Source: Thermodesulfobacteriota bacterium
GTDB lineage: Bacteria; Desulfobacterota; Desulfomonilia; Desulfomonilales; Desulfomonilaceae
Reading direction: 5' to 3'
Assembly: GCA_030837305.1 (NCBI GenBank)
Contig: JAUPKT010000437.1
Coordinates: 1-6,663 of the forward strand
DNA: 6,663 nt
The position numbers and the translations under genes are program-made. Position 1 is the first letter of the stretch, and each line of letters opens with the position of its first letter. This document shows positions 1 through 6,567 of this stretch, piece by piece. Below the pieces are notes generated by a model that was not told the origin of the DNA, did not search any database, and saw only the letters and a program-made list of their open reading frames with translations.

Positions 1-3000
1 GACCTTTATGATTTCGCTCCTGTCGCATACTTTACTCTGAACCATAAGGGGATCATCAAAGATGTCAACCTGACAGGGGCCACGCTACTCGGGATGCCCC
101 GTCCAAAGTTACTTGGACGGGGTTTTGGACACTTTGTCGTTCCGGAGAGCCTTGAACAGTGGGATCAGCATGTCCTTGCCGTGGTGGGTCATGAGGAGAA
201 ACATTCTTGTGTTCTTACCCTCAAAAGCCAAGACGGTTCATCATTTTACGCCCGTCTCGAAAGCATCCTTATCAATGCCTCCGCTGAACCGCAAGGGGAG
301 GATAGCGGTGGCCATGTGATCCGTACTGCGGTCAGCGACATCACCCAGAGCAAACTTCTGGAAAATGCGCTGCTCTTGAGCGAAGAACGCTTCAGATCCT
401 TATGCGAGGCTATGGGTGATGGGGTTGCCATTTTCCGGGCCAAGAAAGATGGTGAGGACTTCGTCTTCCTGGATTTCAACAAAGCAGCCGAAGAAATCGA
501 ACAAATTTCACGGAGCCAAGTCATCGGCAGAAGCGTGCTCGAGGTTTTCCCAAGGGTTAGAGAATTTGGCCTCTTCGATGTATTCCAGCGGGTTTGGAGA
601 ACCGGTAACGCAGAGCGTTATCCGACTACGGAATACAAGGACAACAGGATACAGGGCTGGAGAGACAATTACGTCTACAAACTGCCTTCAGGAGAAATCG
701 TGGCGGTTTACAGTGACGAAACCGCAAGAATTACAGCTGCGGAGGCCTCAAAAAACACTCAGGAAAGACTGGATCTTGTGTTGAAAGGAGCGGACCTGGG
801 CTTCTGGGATCTGGATATGGTCAGGGGGAGCGCAGTCGTAAACGAACGGGCGGCAAATATCGTTGGATACCGATTGGACGAGGTCGAACCCACACTCGAC
901 TTTTGGCAAACCTTGCTCCACCCGGACGACATACAGCACAGCCTAAGCGCATTAGAAGATCATCTGGCCGGTCATACGGATTCTTACGAGTCAGAGTACC
1001 GAGTTAGGGCCAAATCGGGAGAATATAGATGGGTCTTAGCTCGGGGAAAGATTATGGAAAGGGATACAGGCGGAAGAGCATTAAGGATCACCGGCACCTT
1101 CCAGGATATCTCTGACCGCAAGAAGGCGGAAGAGGATACTCGAGAATCAGAGCGGAGATTTAGATCTATCGCAAGTTCTGTCTTTGATGCGATCATCCTA
1201 ATTGATGACAAAGGGGAAATGTCTTTTTGGAACTCGGCAGCGGAACGAATCTTCGGTTACAACTCTTCCGAGGTAATGGGGAAAGATGTCCATGAACTGT
1301 TGGCTCCTCCAGAATATCACGCCGCTTACCGTTCTGCTTTCAAAGACTTCATTGTGTCTGGCCGAGGAAACGCAATAGGAAAGACTACGGAGCTTGTGGC
1401 TCGTAGAAAGGATGGAGAGGAGTTCCCGATAGAACTTTCCCTTTCCAGTTTCCAGATGGGTGGTCACTGGCACGCCGCAGGGGTTGTTCGTGATATCAAA
1501 GAGCGCAAACGGGTGGAGGAACAAGAGAAACTGCTATCCACAGCTATTGATCAGGCTGCCGAGGCTGTCATCATCACTGACGCCAACGGGATAATTCAGT
1601 ACGTCAACCCGGCTCAGGAGATACTCAGCGGACATTGTCGCGATGAACTCATCGGAGAGACGCCGAATGTTCTCAACAGTGATTTTCATCACGGCAATTT
1701 TTATGAACAAATTTGGGACACTATTGGTGTTGGAAAAGCATGGTCAGGGAGGTTTATCAACAGAAAAAAAGATGGGACTGACTACCATGAGGACGCCACG
1801 ATCTCACCAATTTACGATAAGTCTGGGAACCTCACTAACTTCGTAGTGGTACAACATGACGTGACCCAACAGATTGAGCTTCAAAAACAGCTTTTTCAGG
1901 CCCAAAAGATGGAGGCCATAGGGACCCTTGCAGGGGGATTTGCCCACGATTTCAGAAATATGCTCCAGGTGGTGTTGGGTTCCCTGGAATTGATAGAATT
2001 CAATAAAGACCTCCCCGAGAAACTGCTGACTGATCTCGACAGAATTCGAAAGGCAGCCACGAGCGGCGCTGAATTGGTCAAAGGAATGTTGGTGTTCAGT
2101 AGAAAAACCAGCGTCCAGCTCGAACCGTTAAATCTTAACAAACTTGTCGAGCAAACTGAGTCGTTGCTGTCCCGAACTATTCCCAAAATGATCAAGATAG
2201 ATGTTGTGACAGCCGACGATCTGCCATCGATCAATGGTGACTCGACTCAGATAGAGCAGATATTGATGAACCTTGCGATAAACGCGGCCGACGCCATGCA
2301 GGATGGTGGCAGGCTAACCATTCAAACGCAAAACACACTTTTGGATGAGAACTTCTGTAGTTTTCACCCTGGCACAAAGCCTGGCCGCTACGTACTGCTG
2401 TCTGTGACAGATACTGGTACCGGCATGAACGAAGAAACCGTAAGGCGCATTTTTGAACCATTCTTCACCACCAAGGAAAAGGGCAAAGGAACAGGGCTTG
2501 GGCTTGCAGTCGTTTATGGAATAGTGGAACAGCATGCCGCTAGGATTATTTGTGAAAGCAAACCATCAGTAGGCACTGCGTTCAAGATCTATTTTCCGGC
2601 TGTTGAGGAAGCCCCTGAAGAACAATACTCTGAGAATAAAGAACCACCCAAGGGTCAAGGTGAAACGATACTAATGGTTGACGACGCCCCTGAGATCCTT
2701 GAAATGGGCGCACTCCAGCTTAATGGAGCCAATTACAATGTAATTACAGCTTCAAACGCTAAAGAAGCTATAAAGATTTATGAAAAACACCGGGACAAAA
2801 TCCGACTTGTTCTCCTAGATCTGATAATGCCTGAAATGGGAGGCATGAGGTGCCTTGAAATTTTACGGAACATGGACCCCAACGTCAAAGTACTTGTTCT
2901 AACCGGATATAGCAAACGGGGGATGACTCAGGAATTGGAAGAGGCCGGGGCCAGAGATTTTATTTTGAAGCCGTTTGACACGGGGCGCCTTCTTGAAAAG

Positions 3001-3027
3001 ATCCGTAAGATTATTGATGAAAAATAA
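1..3027 (+). CDS. Multi-PAS hybrid histidine kinase with C-terminal receiver (5' end outside window)
   Basis: Sensor kinase that should autophosphorylate on His and pass phosphate to its own receiver. Frame 1 is open from base 1 to TAA at 3025. Base 1 falls inside a PAS domain (DLYDFAPVAYFTL), so the ATG at 94 is internal and the true start lies upstream. Counting codons from base 1: PAS1 about 1-116, PAS2 124-245, PAS3 256-373 (PAS_3/PAC-like, ending DISDRKKAEED), PAS4 384-504, PAS5 511-625, HisKA 633-702, HATPase_c 746-869, receiver 888-1008. The phosphoacceptor His is codon 649 in AHDFRN. The N-box Asn is 761, the G1 Asp 804 (DTGTGM), the F-box IFEPFFTTK, and the G2 box GKGTGLGL 828-835. 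The receiver has Asp894/895, phosphoacceptor Asp940 (LLDLIMPEMGG), Thr968 and Lys990. Every catalytic landmark is present. Oddities are Arg for the usual Asn at H+3, and HAA (845-847) where the downstream kinase has HGG. No membrane segment is seen in the visible part. PAS ligands cannot be read from sequence. It is probably co-transcribed with the kinase 73 bases downstream. Confidence 0.95.
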   Translation, partial: DLYDFAPVAYFTLNHKGIIKDVNLTGATLLGMPRPKLLGRGFGHFVVPESLEQWDQHVLAVVGHEEKHSCVLTLKSQDGSSFYARLESILINASAEPQGEDSGGHVIRTAVSDITQSKLLENALLLSEERFRSLCEAMGDGVAIFRAKKDGEDFVFLDFNKAAEEIEQISRSQVIGRSVLEVFPRVREFGLFDVFQRVWRTGNAERYPTTEYKDNRIQGWRDNYVYKLPSGEIVAVYSDETARITAAEASKNTQERLDLVLKGADLGFWDLDMVRGSAVVNERAANIVGYRLDEVEPTLDFWQTLLHPDDIQHSLSALEDHLAGHTDSYESEYRVRAKSGEYRWVLARGKIMERDTGGRALRITGTFQDISDRKKAEEDTRESERRFRSIASSVFDAIILIDDKGEMSFWNSAAERIFGYNSSEVMGKDVHELLAPPEYHAAYRSAFKDFIVSGRGNAIGKTTELVARRKDGEEFPIELSLSSFQMGGHWHAAGVVRDIKERKRVEEQEKLLSTAIDQAAEAVIITDANGIIQYVNPAQEILSGHCRDELIGETPNVLNSDFHHGNFYEQIWDTIGVGKAWSGRFINRKKDGTDYHEDATISPIYDKSGNLTNFVVVQHDVTQQIELQKQLFQAQKMEAIGTLAGGFAHDFRNMLQVVLGSLELIEFNKDLPEKLLTDLDRIRKAATSGAELVKGMLVFSRKTSVQLEPLNLNKLVEQTESLLSRTIPKMIKIDVVTADDLPSINGDSTQIEQILMNLAINAADAMQDGGRLTIQTQNTLLDENFCSFHPGTKPGRYVLLSVTDTGTGMNEETVRRIFEPFFTTKEKGKGTGLGLAVVYGIVEQHAARIICESKPSVGTAFKIYFPAVEEAPEEQYSENKEPPKGQGETILMVDDAPEILEMGALQLNGANYNVITASNAKEAIKIYEKHRDKIRLVLLDLIMPEMGGMRCLEILRNMDPNVKVLVLTGYSKRGMTQELEEAGARDFILKPFDTGRLLEKIRKIIDEK

Positions 3028-3072
3028 AAGGAATTGGAACAATGACCACAAAAGCCCAATGACAACGACTTC

Positions 3073-3085
3073 ACTGTGACACAGT
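3073..3085. repeat. 13-base perfect palindrome just upstream of a ribosome binding site
   Basis: ACTGTG and CACAGT flank a single central A, giving perfect 6-base arms. The palindrome ends two bases before the AAGGAG at 3088-3093. It could be a protein-binding half-site pair; as RNA, a 4-base stem with a 5-base loop would be weak. It carries the TGTGA and ACA elements seen in CRP-type sites, but the spacing is not that of a canonical CRP site. It may be chance. Confidence 0.35.
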
Positions 3086-3087
3086 AT

Positions 3088-3093
3088 AAGGAG
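3088..3093 (+). promoter_or_regulatory. Ribosome binding site fixing a TTG start
   Basis: AAGGAG lies seven bases before TTG at 3101. The same frame has a TGA stop at 3077-3079 and no ATG or GTG between that stop and 3101. The first in-frame ATG downstream is codon 50, which would remove the first hydrophobic helix and cut into the second helix of the LytS-type sensor. The TTG is therefore the best start. Confidence 0.8.
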
Positions 3094-3100
3094 AATCAAA

Positions 3101-6100
3101 TTGTTCTACCTGGAACTAGTTCAGAATGTAGGTCTCCTGGTGTCTCTTGTCGTAATTCACGGCCAGATAATACGTCGTTGGAATAATTACACCCATACTC
3201 CTCAAATCTTCTCCGGTTTTCTATTTGGCTGTGTTGCGTTGGTAGGCATGATGACGCCAGTTCATCTTATGCCTGGGCTCATCTTTGATGGGCGTTCGAT
3301 AGTTCTCAGTGTCGCCGGGTTGTTTGGCGGTCCTGTCACAGCGGGTATGGCTGCTCTAATAAGCGCTGCATATCGAATATGGTTTGGTGGTCCTGGGATG
3401 ATTATGGGCGTGAGTGTAATTCTGGAATCTGCCGGACTTGGAGTGGGATTCTATTATCTCCGTCGACGGCATCCAGGATTGACTCGAAATTTATACCTGT
3501 TTGCATTCGGTATGTTGGTCCATGTGGGGATGCTCTCACTAACGCTGACGCTTCCTAGAGAAGCTATGCTTGAGACCCTTGAACACATAGCCGTGCCGGT
3601 TCTGTTGATTTATCCAGCGGCCACCTGGCTGATCTGCCTTCTTTTTCTCGATCAGGAGTCGCGTGTTTCAGCGGAACAAGCTCTTAGGGAAAGTGAGGAT
3701 AAATTTAGGAAAGCGTTTTTCTCGAGCCCCGACGCCATAGCAATTTCCAGGCTTATTGACGGCATGTATGTTTCAATTAATGAAGGCTTCAAGCGAGTCA
3801 TAGGCTATGACAGAGAGGAAGTTATAGGCAAAACCTCGCTGGAACTAAATGTATGGGCCAACCTTGAAGACAGGAATAAATTAATAGAAATTCTAAAAAC
3901 CAGAGACAAAGTTGACAATTTTGAAGTTCTTTTTCGTACTAAGACCGGGGAGATGCGGTACGGACTTCTTTCAGCCTCTATAATCTTGCTTAATGGAGTA
4001 GAGCATGTTCTGAACATTGTCAGGGATATCACCGAGCGTAAACTTGCGGATAAGTTATTGCATACTACTGTCCAGCGCTACCATGCGATTCTTTCAAGCA
4101 TGTATACGGGGGTGCTTGTTGCCTCTGAGGAAGGCCGAGTAGATTTTATCAACCAGGCGTTCTGCGATTTATTCGATATTCAAGATCCTCCGACCAAACT
4201 GCAAGGGCTTACGCCGACTGAAATAATTCAAATAATCCAAAACTCTTTTCCTGAACCAGACAAGGCCATCAATCGTATACAAGCGCTTGTAGCTCAAGGA
4301 CTCCCCGTAAAGGGTGAAGATATCACCTTAAACAACGGCCGAATCTTAACGAGAGATTCCATTCCCATTTTCATTGATGGGAAACGCTATGGCCGCTTGT
4401 GGCTTCACCATGACGTCACCGAGAACAAGAAGGCGCAGGAAATTCTACTAGAACAAGAGATCCGTTATCGAACCGTCGCCGATTTCACCCATGACTGGGA
4501 GTATTGGGTAAACGCCGAAGGCAATTTCCTATACGTTTCACCTTCTTGCGAACGCATAACGGGTTATACAGCGCAAGAATTTGTTGACGATCCAGATTTA
4601 ATGAATCGAATTATCCATCCGGATGATTGCGCTGCCATGATGGACCACTATCATAGCGTCAGGACAATAGCCGTTCATACAGTGGATGCGAAGGATTTTC
4701 GCATTGTCCGTCGAGATGGCGCAACACGGTGGATTGGTCATGTTTGCCAGCCGGTTTATGATCAAGCAGGACGACCATCAGGCAGGAGGGTCAGCAACAG
4801 GGACATTACCAACCGAAAGCGACATGAACTAGCCCAAAAACGTCTTTTCACAGCCATCGAACAGGCTTCCGACGCAATCTTCATCACAGACGCTCAGGGA
4901 AATATCGAATATGTCAACCCTGCTTTCGAGCGCATCACAGGATATAGTAAGGAGGAGGTTCGAGGGGAGAAGCCGAGCCTGTTTAGGAGTGAAGAATACG
5001 ACTCATCCACTATCCAGAGCATTCAAGAGACGTTAGTTAGAGGAGAAAGCTGGGGAGGTCGTTTGGTCAAGCGACGTAAGGACGGCGCCCCGTACGAAGA
5101 GGACGTCACGATAACCCCCGTTAGGGACGCTTTGGGGAATATTATCAATTTTGTTGGAGTAAAAAGGGATGTTTCAAGGGAAGTCCAGTTGCAGAGGCAA
5201 CTTCTTCAAGCCCAGAAGATGGAGGCAATAGGCAATCTAGCAGGAGGTATAGCCCACGATTTTAATAACCTGCTTCAAGCGGTAATGGGATATTCGGAGC
5301 TTCTTCTACGGGGGAAGAAACAGGGAGACCCTGAACTTGATCATCTCCAAAGGATATATGATTCGGGCAAGCGTGGCGCAGATCTCGTCAAGAGCCTTCT
5401 GATGTTTAGCAGAAAGGTTCAGCCGGAGTTTCGTCCTGTTGATATGAATCATGAGATAGTTCAGGTGCAGAAACTACTGTCTCACTCCATTCCCAAGACT
5501 ATCAAGATTGATTTGCGTCTCAGCGGCGCTCTGGAAACTGTCCGGGCAGATCCGTCTCAAATAGGTCAGGTTATTATGAACCTTGGGGTGAACTCAAGGG
5601 ACGCAATGCCGGACGGGGGGACGTTAACCATTGAAACGGCCAACGTGGAGTTGGACAAGGATTACTGCGCTGTTCATCTGGAGGTAGAACCCGGCCCCTA
5701 TGCGTCACTTACCGTGTCGGACTCCGGTCATGGAATGGACAAGCAAACACTGACCCACATCTTTGAACCGTTCTTCACCTCCAAGGAAGTCGGCAAAGGC
5801 ACCGGCCTCGGGCTGGCCACGGTGTACGGTATTGTGAAACAGCATGGCGGCCACATAACTTGTTATAGCGAGCCCGGTATCGGGACCACATTCAAGATTT
5901 ATTTTCCCGCCATCGAGAAAGATAGAAATCCTGAGACCCCAACAACTGAGAAACCAATTCCAGGTGGGACGGAGACGATTCTTTTGGTCGAAGACGATGA
6001 CGCTATCAGAGAACTAGGCGTAGGACTTCTAAACGAGTTCGGCTATAAGGTCATCACGGCCGGTAATGGAATAGAGGCCCTAGAGATATATCAACTAGAG

Positions 6101-6337
6101 GTTGGGAGTATATCACTGGTCATTCTGGACCTGATCATGCCCGAAATGGATGGCAGGAAGTGCCTGGAAAAGATTCTCCGGGTTAATCCCAAAGCAAAGG
6201 TAATTATAGCGAGTGGTTATTCTGAGAGTGGATCGGGTAGTGGCGCCATGGCCGGCGGAGAAAAGGGATTCGTCCAGAAACCGTATAACATGAGACAACT
6301 CTTGACTACGATTCGTGATTTGTTGGATGCGGATTGA
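3101..6337 (+). CDS. Membrane hybrid histidine kinase: LytS-type 5TM sensor, four PAS domains, kinase core, receiver
   Basis: Complete inner-membrane sensor kinase of 1078 residues; start TTG, stop TGA. Residues 1-185 match the 5TM-5TMR_LYT sensor fold, with hydrophobic segments near 4-22, 36-54, 67-90, 99-119, 131-150 and 162-183. The signature stretch has IFDGRS (R65), AGLFGGP, AYR (R92), FGG and ILES. Cytoplasmic PAS domains follow at about 196-316, 321-445, 452-576 and 580-698. HisKA is 704-775 with His719 in GGIAHDFNNLL. HATPase_c is about 815-937, with N-box Asn831, G1 Asp874 (DSGHGM), F-box IFEPFFTSK and G2 GKGTGLGL 898-905. The receiver is 955-1078, with acidic residues 964-966, Asp1010 (LDLIMPEMDG), Ser1038 and Lys1060, so all key sites are present. 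Classical LytS-family proteins instead carry GAF and a different kinase domain (His_kinase/PF06580), so the sensor sits here on a HisKA-type core. Residues 1041-1054 of the receiver are unusually Ser/Gly-rich. The ligand is unknown. From residue 580 on, it is collinear with the end of the upstream kinase. Confidence 0.96.
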   Translation: MFYLELVQNVGLLVSLVVIHGQIIRRWNNYTHTPQIFSGFLFGCVALVGMMTPVHLMPGLIFDGRSIVLSVAGLFGGPVTAGMAALISAAYRIWFGGPGMIMGVSVILESAGLGVGFYYLRRRHPGLTRNLYLFAFGMLVHVGMLSLTLTLPREAMLETLEHIAVPVLLIYPAATWLICLLFLDQESRVSAEQALRESEDKFRKAFFSSPDAIAISRLIDGMYVSINEGFKRVIGYDREEVIGKTSLELNVWANLEDRNKLIEILKTRDKVDNFEVLFRTKTGEMRYGLLSASIILLNGVEHVLNIVRDITERKLADKLLHTTVQRYHAILSSMYTGVLVASEEGRVDFINQAFCDLFDIQDPPTKLQGLTPTEIIQIIQNSFPEPDKAINRIQALVAQGLPVKGEDITLNNGRILTRDSIPIFIDGKRYGRLWLHHDVTENKKAQEILLEQEIRYRTVADFTHDWEYWVNAEGNFLYVSPSCERITGYTAQEFVDDPDLMNRIIHPDDCAAMMDHYHSVRTIAVHTVDAKDFRIVRRDGATRWIGHVCQPVYDQAGRPSGRRVSNRDITNRKRHELAQKRLFTAIEQASDAIFITDAQGNIEYVNPAFERITGYSKEEVRGEKPSLFRSEEYDSSTIQSIQETLVRGESWGGRLVKRRKDGAPYEEDVTITPVRDALGNIINFVGVKRDVSREVQLQRQLLQAQKMEAIGNLAGGIAHDFNNLLQAVMGYSELLLRGKKQGDPELDHLQRIYDSGKRGADLVKSLLMFSRKVQPEFRPVDMNHEIVQVQKLLSHSIPKTIKIDLRLSGALETVRADPSQIGQVIMNLGVNSRDAMPDGGTLTIETANVELDKDYCAVHLEVEPGPYASLTVSDSGHGMDKQTLTHIFEPFFTSKEVGKGTGLGLATVYGIVKQHGGHITCYSEPGIGTTFKIYFPAIEKDRNPETPTTEKPIPGGTETILLVEDDDAIRELGVGLLNEFGYKVITAGNGIEALEIYQLEVGSISLVILDLIMPEMDGRKCLEKILRVNPKAKVIIASGYSESGSGSGAMAGGEKGFVQKPYNMRQLLTTIRDLLDAD

Positions 6338-6400
6338 GTTATTGCCATACCATCTCGTAAAGGCCTCAGTAGATACAGCCAATAAGCCAGTGGCCTGTGT

Positions 6401-6431
6401 GCGGTTCAACCAACTGTTTCATGTGAGCCGC
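6401..6431. repeat. Imperfect inverted repeat (8-base stem, 15-base loop)
   Basis: GCGGTTCA (6401-6408) pairs with TGAGCCGC (6424-6431), with one G-U wobble. The loop is long and no T-run follows, so this is not a typical intrinsic terminator. It is a weak structure and may be incidental. Confidence 0.25.
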
Positions 6432-6458
6432 AAACTTGGCGTTACCAATTGTAAGGAA

Positions 6459-6491
6459 ATGCCTGCAATTGTATCTTCGATTGCCAGGCAT
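6459..6491. repeat. Imperfect inverted repeat (11-base stem with one bulge) upstream of the receiver gene
   Basis: ATGCCTGCAAT (6459-6469) pairs with ATTGCCAGGCAT (6480-6491), with one bulged C and a 10-base loop. No T-tract follows on the + strand, so a standard intrinsic terminator is not supported. It ends directly upstream of the candidate -35 element at 6493 and could be an operator or an attenuating hairpin for the membrane kinase transcript. Function is inferred from position only. Confidence 0.4.
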
Positions 6492-6492
6492 G

Positions 6493-6521
6493 TTGGATTG
6501 AAAGTGTCTAAGAGATATAAC
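6493..6521 (+). promoter_or_regulatory. Candidate sigma-70-type promoter for the downstream receiver gene
   Basis: TTGGAT (6493-6498) and TATAAC (6516-6521) are separated by exactly 17 bases. The -10 matches the consensus at five of six positions; the -35 matches only its TTG. A start near 6528 would give a leader of about 30 bases before ATG 6557. If real, the receiver gene can be transcribed independently of the kinases. Confidence 0.4.
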
Positions 6522-6540
6522 GGATGGAATTTACGCTAAT

Positions 6541-6567
6541 ATGAGAGAAAAATGCAATGAGAGAAAA
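6541..6567 (+). repeat. Direct repeat of 11 bases duplicating the start-codon region
   Basis: ATGAGAGAAAA occurs at 6541-6551 and again at 6557-6567, 16 bases apart. The second copy is the start of the receiver gene. The first copy is out of frame with it and reads into a stop after about 16 codons. GAGAG in the first copy (6543-6547) sits nine bases before the real ATG and may act as its weak ribosome binding site. Confidence 0.6.

Larger units (their letters stand above)
3028..3100 (+). other. Intergenic leader between the two kinases, with two overlapping six-codon mini-frames
   Basis: No terminator-like hairpin with a U-tract is seen between the kinases, so read-through from the first to the second is likely. 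The gap holds ATG at 3042 (MTTKAQ, stop 3060-3062), preceded nine bases earlier by AAGGA at 3028-3032. A second ATG at 3059 (MTTTSL, stop 3077-3079) overlaps the first stop as ATGA. The second mini-frame ends 21 bases before the TTG start of the next kinase. Frames this short arise readily by chance. A leader-peptide or translational-coupling role is only a possibility, and neither is called a gene here. Confidence 0.3.
6327..6539 (+). other. Unrecognised 70-codon open frame, coding status doubtful
   Basis: A frame starting at ATG 6327 (or GTG 6315) overlaps the end of the membrane kinase and stops with TAA at 6537-6539, 17 bases before the next gene. It would encode a basic peptide of about 70 residues with no signal peptide, membrane helix or motif I recognise; it ends KVSKRYNGWNLR. 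The only positive sign is that it nearly fills the gap. Against it, there is no clear Shine-Dalgarno upstream of either start, and a candidate promoter lies within its 3' end. It could be a small protein, a decayed gene remnant or chance. Confidence 0.2.

Noticed and set aside
94..96. ATG at 94 as the start of the first kinase
   Set aside because: The frame is open back to base 1 and the preceding codons form the first half of a PAS domain, so this Met is internal.
1945..1959. Arg in place of the usual Asn at H+3 (HDFRN) as a sign of a dead kinase
   Set aside because: The His, the Asp at +1 and the Asn at +4 are kept, and Arg or Lys at +3 is common in other HisKA kinases (HDLRT, HEIRN types). 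Activity is therefore likely.
1896..2535. Antisense open frames opposite the kinase core
   Set aside because: They lie wholly opposite a strongly conserved coding region, show no recognisable domains and overlap each other, so they are shadows of the real gene.
6113..6409. 98-codon antisense frame across the end of the membrane kinase
   Set aside because: Most of it mirrors the conserved receiver domain; no motif or start signal supports it.
6459..6491. Intrinsic terminator of the membrane kinase gene
   Set aside because: The stem has a bulge and is not followed by a T-run on the + strand, so it is kept only as an inverted repeat.
6498..6521. TTGAAA (6498-6503) as the -35 partner of TATAAC
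   Set aside because: It matches the -35 consensus better, but the spacer to the -10 is only 12 bases, too short for a sigma-70 promoter.
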